A stretch of 64,000 nt of DNA from Syntrophomonas wolfei subsp. methylbutyratica. GTDB lineage: Bacteria; Bacillota; Syntrophomonadia; Syntrophomonadales; Syntrophomonadaceae. Location: contig NZ_BBQT01000020.1 of the NCBI RefSeq assembly GCF_001570625.1, positions 1 to 64,000 on the forward strand, read 5' to 3'. Positions 1-7,823 of the stretch are shown here, in pieces (position 1 is the stretch's first letter; the number at the start of each line of letters is the position of its first letter). The translations under genes and the position numbers were made by a program. Below the pieces are notes generated by a model, which saw only the letters and a program-made list of their open reading frames with translations, was not told the DNA's origin and ran no database searches.

Positions 1-172
1 CTCTCGCGACGTCCTGTCGCTCGCCCCCTTTCGCCTGCTCGCCTTCGCCGGGCGTTGCAACCATGCTTCGCCAACGCTCGCTTTGTATATTTATGCAACC
101 CTTATGCAACAAAAGGGGTTTTCGCAGTGGAGTCACCTTATGCAACAAAAAGGTTTTTTGCAGCGGAGTCAT
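1..172. repeat. Dispersed intergenic repeat, family A (window-edge copy)
   Basis: Positions 1-135 match 43024-43159 almost base for base. The shared block includes a GC-rich stretch and then the segment around TTATGCAACAAAAGGGGTTT. A second, shorter tandem unit follows at about 137-171. The core can fold as a hairpin (TGCAA...TTGCA with AAAA/TTTT above it). The repeat is cut by the window edge. No coding gene is supported in 1-264. Confidence 0.85.
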
Positions 173-264
173 TGTTTCCATATTTTTTCTATAATGTTTC
201 TATCAAAAACAGGATATTGCATTTACTTGGAGAAATAGACAATAAAGAAAAGCATACTCATTCT

Positions 265-1227
265 TCAGGTTATTAACCAGGCCTCCTGGCAAGGGCGGAT
301 GGTGGTGGGGATTTTAGGGGTCTGGCGGGAGTGGGTTGCGGCTTCCAGTCGCAAAATACATCTTTCTATTACGGCGAAGAGATTGTAATAATCCAAAACC
401 AGCTCTCTTGCCGCCCATATTTTATCCAGGTTTTTCTCATAACGATTTTCCGCCAGGCAGTTTTCGATAGAGCTTATAGCCGTTTCCACATCCTCAATAT
501 CTATTGAGGTGTAAGCGCCCTGAGGAAAGTACTCTGCCAGGTTGGGGCAGCCGTAATAAATGGGATAGGCGCCAGCCAAATAGCAATCAGCGATTTTTTC
601 GGTCCAGTAATGCGAAAAAAAACTGTTTTCTATGGCTATGTGATACTTATATTCCCTGATGGCATCCCATTTATCTTCAATATCGTTAATGTTGAAGCCA
701 AAATGCTCGATCCTGGAACCAAAGTGTTCCATCAGCCGATCCACAAAAGCCAGCCGTTTCCTGTGACCCTCGGTAAAATCTTTATTCGAGCAAACCAGAG
801 AAATCTGCTGGCTTTTTTTAAAAGCTCCCATTCTTTTGAAATCATCATAATCCAGGTTGACTTTGCTCTGCACCGCTTTTATGTCGATGATTACCCGACC
901 TGCATGCCAGTTGAAAGCCGGAGAATAGATTATGCGGGGATGGGAAAAATCGTGACCCGGACAAGTTATCACGGTGGAGAACTGTTGAACAAAATCCGGC
1001 TCATAGTAGAAAACACTGGGAGGCTCAACGGTAAGCAATATGGTGTTTTCTGGCGGGCAAAGGGTGCTTTCTTCATGTTGCAATCCATCATAAACTACCC
1101 AATAATCACATTCTTCTACCTCTTCGTTGATGAAAAACCGGCAATTTCTCCATATTCCCTGCGACCCGGGTGTTTGGCGAATGATAGGTTCATGGGGAAC
1201 CCGGGTGGAGATTTTAACTTTTAACAT
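265..1227 (-). CDS. GT10-family (alpha-1,3-fucosyltransferase-like) glycosyltransferase
   Basis: A predicted cytoplasmic transferase of 320 residues that would move fucose from GDP-fucose to a cell-surface glycan. The C-terminal half carries the family-10 signature at about residues 195-233: an AIENS block, then HYWTEK, then AGAYPIYYG and PN. The start is set at the ATG at 1227 because AAAGGAG lies 5-8 bases upstream; a longer frame to 1338 lacks such a site. It has no signal peptide. GDP-fucose synthase lies about 1 kb away on the same strand and could supply the donor, although two toxin-antitoxin modules sit between them. The exact acceptor and linkage cannot be read from the sequence. Confidence 0.8.
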   Translation of the reverse strand: MLKVKISTRVPHEPIIRQTPGSQGIWRNCRFFINEEVEECDYWVVYDGLQHEESTLCPPENTILLTVEPPSVFYYEPDFVQQFSTVITCPGHDFSHPRIIYSPAFNWHAGRVIIDIKAVQSKVNLDYDDFKRMGAFKKSQQISLVCSNKDFTEGHRKRLAFVDRLMEHFGSRIEHFGFNINDIEDKWDAIREYKYHIAIENSFFSHYWTEKIADCYLAGAYPIYYGCPNLAEYFPQGAYTSIDIEDVETAISSIENCLAENRYEKNLDKIWAARELVLDYYNLFAVIERCILRLEAATHSRQTPKIPTTIRPCQEAWLIT

Positions 1228-1393
1228 CTCTGCCTCTCCTTTTAGATAAAAAAAGCGCGGGGTAAGCTCAAACAAATCATTTATCCCCGGGTTTGCAACC
1301 GTTTCGCCCTTGGCGATAGAACCTTCTAGCGTTTTCACCGTAATAAGCCTTTTATCTCTCGTTTATACTATCAACACTTCAGCCATCTACACT

Positions 1394-1531
1394 CTATTTA
1401 ATGGCTTCGATTACAGTCAGGAATATTATATGCACCACATACAAAAAGAGAACCAATGCAGGACGAACTTTCAATCCTTTAAGATCAGAATAGATGAAAG
1501 GGGTTATTACGATATCACCAGAGCTGAGCAT
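1394..1531 (-). pseudogene. Truncated MazF/PemK-type toxin
   Basis: A 45-codon frame beginning MLSSGDIVITPFIYSDLKG and continuing to VRPALVLF matches the N-terminal strand and loop of MazF/PemK toxins, which run to about 110 residues. After that block the reading turns into unrelated hydrophobic residues and stops at TAG (1394-1396). More than half of the toxin is therefore missing and the endonuclease is expected to be dead. It overlaps the 3' end of the antitoxin-like gene by 17 bases, as in functional modules. Confidence 0.65.
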
Positions 1532-1691
1532 AAGCCTTATCCACCTCCAGATCATCCCAATCATCATACATTTCTTGGGGATCTCTCAGAGGAGTGGCTA
1601 ATTGGATAATTAAAGCTTTGCATAAAACAATTAATTCTTCATGTGGCAACTGTTGAACTTCCTGAATTAATTGTTCAATCTTGACTGACAT
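1515..1691 (-). CDS. Antitoxin-like small protein of the broken MazF module
   Basis: A 58-residue protein (MSVKIEQLIQEVQQLPHEEL...DDWDDLEVDKAYAQLW). An N-terminal helix carries the LPHEEL segment seen in small addiction-module antitoxins, and the tail is acidic. It directly precedes and overlaps the truncated toxin. No strong ribosome binding site is visible; a TATAAT-type -10 lies at 1711-1716 on this strand. It is divergent from yefM, and the two modules share about 100 bp of control region. It may be an orphan antitoxin kept after the toxin decayed. I cannot assign a family. Confidence 0.55.
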   Translation of the reverse strand: MSVKIEQLIQEVQQLPHEELIVLCKALIIQLATPLRDPQEMYDDWDDLEVDKAYAQLW

Positions 1692-1743
1692 GTTTAATCA
1701 CATCAAAATTATTATAGCATGGGTTTGATTGTTTAAAAACTTG

Positions 1744-1772
1744 TTGCTTAATTGTACATTGCATTGTACAAT
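1744..1772 (+). promoter_or_regulatory. yefM-yoeB promoter and paired TGTACA operator
   Basis: A -35 (TTGCTT, 1744-1749) and a -10 (TACAAT, 1767-1772) are 17 bp apart. An inverted repeat ATTGTACA/TGTACAAT (1751-1758, 1765-1772) overlaps the -10. It contains two TGTACA cores at 1753-1758 and 1765-1770, 12 bp centre to centre. As I recall, E. coli YefM-YoeB represses through paired TGTACA palindromes, so autoregulation by the same geometry is likely. Confidence 0.75.
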
Positions 1773-1792
1773 ATATCAAAGAGGTGATTTCT

Positions 1793-2047
1793 ATGATAGC
1801 TACAAATTATTCAGATGTAAGGCAAAACTTCAAAGAATACTGTGACAAGGCTACTTATGATTTTGAGACTATCATCGTTACTCGGGAGAGAGGCGAAAAT
1901 GTAGTGATTATATCCGAATCAGAGTATAACAACCTTTTGGAAAACCTTTATGTACGAAGCAATCCGGAATATTATAATGAACTACTGCAGTCTATTGAAC
2001 AGTTAAAAAAAGGGAGAGGAAAGAAAAGAGAGCTATTAGATGAATAA
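1793..2047 (+). CDS. yefM: Phd/YefM-family antitoxin
   Basis: An 84-residue antitoxin expected to bind and neutralise YoeB and to repress its own promoter. The N-terminal half (IATNYSDVRQNFKEYCDKA, then TIIVTRERGENVVIISESEY) is the Phd/YefM DNA-binding fold. The C-terminal half is charged and likely wraps the toxin. The ATG at 1793 is chosen because GAGGTG lies six bases upstream; a GTG at 1784 falls inside that ribosome binding site. The stop overlaps the toxin start by eight bases, typical of coupled antitoxin-toxin pairs. Confidence 0.9.
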   Translation: MIATNYSDVRQNFKEYCDKATYDFETIIVTRERGENVVIISESEYNNLLENLYVRSNPEYYNELLQSIEQLKKGRGKKRELLDE

Positions 2048-2294
2048 GATATTTTCAGATATCTCCTGGGAGCATTATTTATATTGGCAAGTTAATGATA
2101 AAAAGATACTAAGAAAAATTAATGATTTAATAAAAGATATCGAAAGAAATGGTAATGATGGTTTAGGTAAACCGGAGCCTTTGAAACATGAATTGTCTGG
2201 ATACTGGAGCCGTCGCATTACATCTGAGCATAGATTAATTTATAGTATCGATGGAGATAATATTTACATAGCAAGTTGTAAGGGGCATTATTAG
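2040..2294 (+). CDS. yoeB: YoeB-family ribosome-dependent mRNA interferase toxin
   Basis: An 84-residue RelE-superfamily toxin that cleaves mRNA at the ribosomal A site. Its length and catalytic positions match E. coli YoeB exactly: Glu46 in KPEPLK, Arg65 in EHRLIY, and the C-terminal His83-Tyr84. All are present, so it is predicted active. It is translated from a start inside the yefM coding region. The gene ends about 40 bases from the convergent fcl gene. Confidence 0.92.
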   Translation: MNKIFSDISWEHYLYWQVNDKKILRKINDLIKDIERNGNDGLGKPEPLKHELSGYWSRRITSEHRLIYSIDGDNIYIASCKGHY

Positions 2295-2333
2295 CAAGCG
2301 TGGGTCGCTCCTCAGCGTTGACCTGTTGTTTTT

Positions 2334-3260
2334 TTAGGGATTTTTAATGTACCAGTCATAGGTCAGTTTAAGCCCTTCCCAAAGCGAAACCCGGCTATGC
2401 CATCCCATTGCATTAATCCGGCTTGCATCCAGAAGCTTGCGTGGGGTTCCGTCCGGTTTTGAACTATCCCAGATAATCTCGCCCTGATAGCCTGCAATTG
2501 CTGCTACCATTGCTGCCAGTTCACTAATGCTGTATTCCTCGCCGCTACCCACATTGATGATATCTGCTTCATCGTAGTGCTTCATTAAAAAACAGCAAGC
2601 ATCAGCCAGGTCATCGACATAAAGAAATTCCCGCCGGGGGGTCCCCGTCCCCCAGAGGTAAACCTGAGGACTGCGAGAAAGCATGGCCTGGTGAAATTTG
2701 TTTATCATGGCTGGCAGTACATGTCCGTTTTCCGGGTGAAAATTATCGCCCGGGCCGTAAAGGTTATTGGGCATTATGGCAATAAAATTGCTTCCGTATT
2801 GTGCCCGGTACGCCCGGCACATAGCTATTCCCGCTATCTTGGCTATGGCATAGGCTTGATTGCTGGGTTCCAGTTCGCCTTGGAGCAGGTTTTCTTCCTT
2901 GATAGGCTGGGGGGCAAATTTAGGATAAATGCAGGAACTACCCAGAAAGAGCAGCTTTTTTACCGCATATTTGCGAGCCGCTTCCAGCACATTGCTCTGA
3001 ATTAGAATATTATCGTAGATAAATTCCCCGGGCCGCAAGTAATTGGCCCACATCCCGCCTACTTTAGCCGCCGCCAGGAAAACATACTCCGGCTGGAAGC
3101 TGCGGAAAAACTCCTCCACCGCATTCTGCCGGCGCAAATCCAGTTCATCAAAGCTGCGGGTAATTATATTATTATAGCCCCGGGCTTGCAAATAGCGCCC
3201 CAGAGCCAAACCCACCAACCCCTGGTGCCCGGCCAGGTAAATTTTGGCGTTTTTATCCAT
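2334..3260 (-). CDS. fcl: GDP-L-fucose synthase
   Basis: A 308-residue extended SDR enzyme that converts GDP-4-keto-6-deoxymannose to GDP-L-fucose by epimerisation and NADPH reduction. It shows the nucleotide-binding GHQGLVG (11-17), the SSCIYP motif (about 108-113) and the catalytic Tyr137-xxx-Lys141. The conserved NNLYGPGDNF block follows. The ATG at 3260 has GGGAGG just upstream; the frame runs further up into the preceding gene without another good site. It lies 14 bp after the SDR gene and is likely co-transcribed. No GDP-mannose 4,6-dehydratase is seen in the window, so the substrate must come from elsewhere. Confidence 0.9.
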   Translation of the reverse strand: MDKNAKIYLAGHQGLVGLALGRYLQARGYNNIITRSFDELDLRRQNAVEEFFRSFQPEYVFLAAAKVGGMWANYLRPGEFIYDNILIQSNVLEAARKYAVKKLLFLGSSCIYPKFAPQPIKEENLLQGELEPSNQAYAIAKIAGIAMCRAYRAQYGSNFIAIMPNNLYGPGDNFHPENGHVLPAMINKFHQAMLSRSPQVYLWGTGTPRREFLYVDDLADACCFLMKHYDEADIINVGSGEEYSISELAAMVAAIAGYQGEIIWDSSKPDGTPRKLLDASRINAMGWHSRVSLWEGLKLTYDWYIKNP

Positions 3261-3274
3261 TTGCCTCCCACCTT

Positions 3275-4261
3275 TTAGTATTTCGGGTTTTTGCCCTCTG
3301 GTATAGCCCGGGTATACCATTCAATGGTCGCAGCCAATCCTTGCTCAAAAGAAATCCTGGGCCTGAAACCCAGCTCCAGCAGCTTGGATATATCCGGACA
3401 GCGCCTTGGGGGACTTCCCGGAGGCAACGAGCCTTTGATTATCTCTACCTCCCGGCCAAGATATTGGAAAAGCTTGTCGGCAACAGTATTTATGCTTATC
3501 TCTTCAGGATTGCCTATATGATATATGTTCAAGTGCTGGCCCGATTGTATCAGCGAAATTAAGGCATCAATAAAATCATCGATATAAATAAAGGCCCGGG
3601 TCTGGCTGCCATCCCCCTGAATGGGGAAAGGCACCGGCCCTTGCGGCTTGGATTCTATGGCCTTGATAGCGCGCAGGATAAACTGGGGCAGCACATGTTC
3701 CCAGCCCATATCCGGACCATAAACATTATGCGGCCGGAAAATCAATACCCGTTCAAAATCCTTGCGGCCGTAATTTATGGCCATTAATTCGCAGGCGATT
3801 TTCCCTCCGCCATAAGAAAAGCGAGGATTAAAAGGATCTGGTATGGATAAGGGTACGGCTTCACTGCTGGGTATTTGCGGGGGACTTTGATAAACTTCCG
3901 AGCTGGAGGCCAGTATCAATTCCCCTATTCCCTCTGCGCGGCATGCGTCTATGACATTCAGCATGCCTCGTATGGCTATATCCAGTACCATTTCTGGTTG
4001 ATTGTAAAAGAATTCGGTACCGTTTATATAAGCCAGGTGAATTAGTGAGTCCATCCCCTGGGCCGCGCCTATAAGCCGCTCCCGATCACGAATATCCCCT
4101 TCTACTATCTGAACTTCACCGGCTAATCCCTGAAGTCTTTCCCGCCGCCCGCGGCTATTGTTGTCATAAATCTTTAGCTCATGACCTGCACTTAGCAATC
4201 TCCTCGCCAAAGCTGTTCCGATAAAACCGGTTCCTCCAGTGATCAGGTACTTCCTGGCCAT
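3275..4261 (-). CDS. NAD-dependent sugar-nucleotide epimerase/dehydratase (extended SDR)
   Basis: A 328-residue extended short-chain dehydrogenase acting on a nucleotide sugar. GGTGFIG (9-15) binds NAD, SSS occurs at about 119-121, and the catalytic pair is Tyr150 and Lys154. The RPHNVYGP block is typical of UDP-glucose 4-epimerase and dTDP-glucose dehydratase relatives. The precise substrate is not readable. A GGGAG ribosome binding site precedes the ATG at 4261. It sits between the dehydrogenase and fcl in one minus-strand cluster for surface-polysaccharide precursors. Confidence 0.85.
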   Translation of the reverse strand: MARKYLITGGTGFIGTALARRLLSAGHELKIYDNNSRGRRERLQGLAGEVQIVEGDIRDRERLIGAAQGMDSLIHLAYINGTEFFYNQPEMVLDIAIRGMLNVIDACRAEGIGELILASSSEVYQSPPQIPSSEAVPLSIPDPFNPRFSYGGGKIACELMAINYGRKDFERVLIFRPHNVYGPDMGWEHVLPQFILRAIKAIESKPQGPVPFPIQGDGSQTRAFIYIDDFIDALISLIQSGQHLNIYHIGNPEEISINTVADKLFQYLGREVEIIKGSLPPGSPPRRCPDISKLLELGFRPRISFEQGLAATIEWYTRAIPEGKNPKY

Positions 4262-4307
4262 TTCTTCACTCCCTCGCTGATTATTCCTAAACTACCCAGG
4301 AACCCCC

Positions 4308-5660
4308 TTAAGGTAAAACGGCTCGGGAATGACTGCCCAATGCCATATACCCAATACCGGACGGTAAATGAAGCTCTTTGGCCACAAAATTGTTCCAAAA
4401 ATCATAGATTAAAGCGGGACGAGCCAGGAGTTCACTTAGATCTTCTATCTGCATATGAGCAAACCGGGGGTGATTGTTTAAGATAAGAATTAGATTTGCA
4501 CCTCTCACGGCATCTTCCAGGCTAACACAGGGAATTAAACCGAAAGCCTCTATCTCCTCAGCCCTGACTACCGGGTCAAATCCCCGAAAATGGGCACATG
4601 GAAAGTGCTTTTGCAAGGAATTTAGAACGGGTCTGGCCATGGTGCCGCGAAGATCATCCGTGGGCGGCTGCCCCTTGAAGGCCAGACCAAGCAAGGAAAT
4701 CTGCGGGCAGGCAGGAAAAGAAGCTAAGCCAGAACAAACCCTGTGCAGGTAAGATATCACTTCTTCTGGCTGCTCTTCGTTAATTTTTCTAGCGGCCAGG
4801 GTAATTTCTGGGCGCAGCCCCAGTTCCAATATTTTCTCAGCCAGGATATGGGGGTCTTTTTCCAGGCAGGGACCGCCTACCGGTCCAGGCTGGGGCAAGC
4901 GGCTACGGGGATAAGCCAGGTTTCCCGCTTGAATCACCTCAGCCGCACTAACCCCTATGGCATCACATAAACGGGCTACTTCATTGGCATAAGCAAAAAA
5001 AACATCCCGCTGAGCATTATCAATCAGCTTGATCATCTCAGCCGTTTCCATATCACTTACCTTTATTACTGTGGGGGTAATAAAGAGGAATAAGTGAGCG
5101 GCTCTGATAGCTGCTCCGGGAGTAAGGCCACCGACGATTTGGGGCAAAGAGCGAAGTTCCTGCAAAGCTTTACCTTCCAGGCTCCGTTCCGGACAAAAAG
5201 CCAGTTCAAAATTAACCCCGGCCTCCTCCAGGATAGCCCGGACAATTTTACGGGTGGTCTCTAATTTTACGGTGGAACGCATAATAACCAGGTCATTTTC
5301 TTTTAGATGTGCCGCCACTTCCCGGCAGACATTTTCCACCATATCAAGCCGGACTTTACCCTTTTCGTCCAGCGGAGTACCTACGGTTATTATGAAAACA
5401 CTTCCAGCGAAGTTATCCGCTATGCTCGCAGTGACCTGCAGCCTGCCTGTCTTAATCACATTTTTTAGGCGGGCTGATAAGCCGGGTTCATAGAAGTGAG
5501 ATTCCCCTTTTTGCAGCCTGGCCACGATATCTTTTCTAATTTCCACCCCCAGTACCTGAAAACCGCATTCCGCCATCACGGTAGCCAGGGTAAGGCCCAC
5601 ATAGCCCAGCCCCATTATGCAGATATTTCGGTCGGGATATAAAAGGGGCACTTTGCTCAT
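4308..5660 (-). CDS. UDP-glucose/GDP-mannose dehydrogenase family protein
   Basis: A 450-residue enzyme that oxidises a nucleotide sugar twice to the uronic acid, using NAD. The Rossmann motif GLGYVG is at 17-22, the active-site Lys-x3-Asn at about 211-215, and the catalytic cysteine in GGPCLEKDP at about residue 265. A C-terminal UDP-binding domain follows. UDP-glucose, UDP-ManNAc or a related sugar are all possible substrates. AAAGGA lies about 13 bases before the ATG. First gene of the glycan-precursor run ending at fcl. Confidence 0.85.
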   Translation of the reverse strand: MSKVPLLYPDRNICIMGLGYVGLTLATVMAECGFQVLGVEIRKDIVARLQKGESHFYEPGLSARLKNVIKTGRLQVTASIADNFAGSVFIITVGTPLDEKGKVRLDMVENVCREVAAHLKENDLVIMRSTVKLETTRKIVRAILEEAGVNFELAFCPERSLEGKALQELRSLPQIVGGLTPGAAIRAAHLFLFITPTVIKVSDMETAEMIKLIDNAQRDVFFAYANEVARLCDAIGVSAAEVIQAGNLAYPRSRLPQPGPVGGPCLEKDPHILAEKILELGLRPEITLAARKINEEQPEEVISYLHRVCSGLASFPACPQISLLGLAFKGQPPTDDLRGTMARPVLNSLQKHFPCAHFRGFDPVVRAEEIEAFGLIPCVSLEDAVRGANLILILNNHPRFAHMQIEDLSELLARPALIYDFWNNFVAKELHLPSGIGYMALGSHSRAVLP

Positions 5661-5754
5661 TTTTTATATCAATCCTTTCGCCAAGGCAAAAACCAGAATA
5701 AATCTTCCCGGCTATGACCTGCACCTTATCTAACTGCTTTCAACCCAGCGTTGC

Positions 5755-5911
5755 AACGAGGCGGGTGATTAAAACCCGCCGCCTGTTAAGTAAGAAAAGT
5801 GAGTAGGGGTACGCCTGATGCTCCCTACGGCCGCTATTGGGGTAGCGGCCATGGAGGTTAGTTAATAAGAACCCGGTCACTTAATGAAGCGGAGGATATA
5901 TTCGCCTCGTT
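5755..5911. repeat. Dispersed foldable repeat, family B, copy 1 (with insertion)
   Basis: The ends AACGAGG (5755-5761) and CCTCGTT (5905-5911) are complementary. Inside are a GGCGGG...CCCGCC hairpin and a segment related to the CCGCTT...AAGCGG hairpin of the other copies. Relative to copies at 13.5 and 55.2 kb it carries about 70 extra bases. Part of these (about 5815-5857, CTGATGCTCCCT then CGCTATT) resembles the reverse complement of 42836-42876. The repeat overlaps the stop codon of the DNRLRE gene. Confidence 0.75.
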
Positions 5912-6785
5912 ATAATTCTTTGCTTCGGGCATAAATACTTACTTTTTCCCCCCCTGCTCCGATCAGCAGTATCCGGGCAAATTCAGCTGCCTCCCAGCTG
6001 CTAAGGGCTACCGCCTCCCCGGGATAACCCCGGGCTTTCAAAGATATCTGCTCGCCCACATCATAATAGGTGGAGCAATGGCATTTGCCATATCCCACTT
6101 GTATCCTGGCCCTTAGCTTGCAGGAATCAGAACAATTGGCGATTAAAAAGGTGGCCAGCGCCCTTGGCCCCAGAGCTATAGGAGCAGATGTTGCCACCGG
6201 CACCTCCGGATAGGAGGGAATTATGATTTCTTCTTTGTCAAAGGCGTTCAAGACTCCGTCAACAAAGCTAATATGAAGTTTGGGCCATTCATCTCCATTG
6301 ATATGTTTGCTGTTATAAAAGGCTACCAGGTTATTTTCCACTTCATTTCCTTTTAGCAACAGGCCGTTGTTGATAATGGAACCGTCATGCCAGCCTTTAA
6401 CCAAACCGCTTAAATCCATCCTAAGCGCCCCCATCGGGGTGTTGGCGTCAACCCTGATTTTCCCGGCAATCTCGGGAGAGTGCAAGGGCTGGGTATCCCA
6501 GTTGACGGATTTTTCATGCCAACGGCTGAGTAAACGCTGTACGGTAATATCGATAGCATCCTTAACCTCATTCCGATACATAGTTAGTTCCAATTCCGCC
6601 TTTTCAATGCTGCAGCCGCCAGGAATGGCATCCAATCGAAACTTTAGCAAAGACCGGTAATTATCGCCTGTCTGCCGGAACTGGCTGAGGTTTAAACAGC
6701 TCTCGCCGGCAAAGTTGTCCCGAGCATACCACTCCGCTATATAACTATCATGAAAAGGCAATAATGTAATCGTTGCCACCGGCAC
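5910..6785 (-). CDS. DNRLRE-domain protein
   Basis: A 291-residue protein. Residues about 1-180 form a beta-rich DNRLRE-type module (LLPFHDSYIAEW..., SLLKFRLDAI, then KLHISFV), a carbohydrate-module-like jelly roll common in Clostridia. The last 90 residues form a second beta domain with several cysteines (NCSDSCK, KCHCSTYY). No signal peptide is seen. The GTG at 6785 lies only three bases after AGGAGG; a GTG at 6779 is a possible alternative. Its divergent neighbour is the DUF4489-like gene. A spore-surface or cell-surface role is an inference only. Confidence 0.7.
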   Translation of the reverse strand: MPVATITLLPFHDSYIAEWYARDNFAGESCLNLSQFRQTGDNYRSLLKFRLDAIPGGCSIEKAELELTMYRNEVKDAIDITVQRLLSRWHEKSVNWDTQPLHSPEIAGKIRVDANTPMGALRMDLSGLVKGWHDGSIINNGLLLKGNEVENNLVAFYNSKHINGDEWPKLHISFVDGVLNAFDKEEIIIPSYPEVPVATSAPIALGPRALATFLIANCSDSCKLRARIQVGYGKCHCSTYYDVGEQISLKARGYPGEAVALSSWEAAEFARILLIGAGGEKVSIYARSKEL

Positions 6786-7008
6786 ATTCCTCCTCTATTC
6801 TCTCTATTACAAAATATGTCTTTTTTGTTGAAGTGTTACTAAGTCTGAGTTATACAAGCATATTCCTATATGTTTGTAATATAGGGATTAAATATTTTTA
6901 TTTCCATTTAGTAACATCTCTGGTTCCGGCTGAATAATATAAGGCAGATGCAAACCATAGTGTAGGCATTATTCAGTCGTTAAATATTTTTACAGGAGGT
7001 AATGGTTT

Positions 7009-7608
7009 ATGAGTGATTACAAGTTGGAAAACCCGGGTTGTTGCCCCCCTTGCCCCCCTTATCCCCCCCGGCTCAACCAGACCATTTTGAGCTGTGGAAC
7101 TGGAAGCGGGGTTAATCTTCCTTCTCACAAAGAATCCCGTTCCCAACTGCTCAACCCTTATGTTGTTGCCAGTCTATCCATTGATACCAGCAATCTCAGC
7201 AGTCCCAGTGTGAAATTGGATTTCTCCAGTATAATAACCTATAAAGAACTACATGATTACTGGCTTTGTGACTTGCGTTTGACCTTTCAATTATCCAGAG
7301 TTTGCGGGGGAGCCAAAGCAGTGCTGGGAAGCTGGAACTTTGAAAGAAATGTGGGGTTTGGCTGGTATGGAAATAGCGGCAGAGCAACTGAAGGCAGTGA
7401 AGCGGAGCTTAGAGCAAACGGCATTGGCCTCACCGTTGAGACCGTAGATGCCTTCGGTTTTACCTTCTGCGATTGTCATGCTTGCCCCGGCTGCTGCACT
7501 TATATGGTTGAAGTGATTAATGCTGAAACCGAAGGTGTTGACTTTGCAAACGTTTCCAATCCCATGTTCAACGCTCTGGCAGTAGGTCCTCTGGCCTGGG
7601 GTGATTAA
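7009..7608 (+). CDS. DUF4489-like cysteine-containing protein
   Basis: A 199-residue protein with a Pro/Cys-rich N-terminus (CCPPCPPYPPR), then a beta-rich body, a CDCHACPGCC cluster near residue 160 and a hydrophobic tail. The fold pattern matches clostridial DUF4489 proteins as I remember them; no function is known to me. A strong AGGAGG lies nine bases before the ATG. It is divergent from the DNRLRE gene, and both may be structural or spore-associated proteins. No signal peptide or membrane segment is present. Confidence 0.6.
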   Translation: MSDYKLENPGCCPPCPPYPPRLNQTILSCGTGSGVNLPSHKESRSQLLNPYVVASLSIDTSNLSSPSVKLDFSSIITYKELHDYWLCDLRLTFQLSRVCGGAKAVLGSWNFERNVGFGWYGNSGRATEGSEAELRANGIGLTVETVDAFGFTFCDCHACPGCCTYMVEVINAETEGVDFANVSNPMFNALAVGPLAWGD

Positions 7609-7610
7609 TA

Positions 7611-7637
7611 AGAAACGTGAGGAGTAAGGGGTGAGGG
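7611..7637. repeat. Short repeat D, copy 1
   Basis: This 27-bp purine-rich segment (ending TAAGGGGTGAGGG) recurs with few changes at 40005-40031. Both copies lie in intergenic space close to a gene end. Confidence 0.5.
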
Positions 7638-7732
7638 GTTTAATTTATTTCCTGCTACATCTTGCTATTCAAGCCCCTACTAATTAACTTTTCATCGGTG
7701 CTTGTAGCCCCTGGCCATGGGGGGTAAGTTAA

Positions 7733-7759
7733 AAATGCCGGAGCTCTGCTCCGGCATTT
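7733..7759 (-). terminator. Terminator of the sigF operon
   Basis: A perfect 12-bp inverted repeat (AAATGCCGGAGC, loop TCT, then its complement). Read on the minus strand it ends in a T-rich stretch (CATTTTTAACTT), about 65 bp past the sigF stop. On the plus strand the T-tract is weak. Confidence 0.8.
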
Positions 7760-7823
7760 ACATTGGCCAGGTATAATTATGCTCTTTGTTCTTTTTTGAA
7801 CTAAAAAAGCTAATGAAATCCCT

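Noticed and set aside
1-172. CRISPR array
   Set aside because: The repeats are only two or three unequal units without constant spacers, and the same block recurs as a unit at 43 kb.
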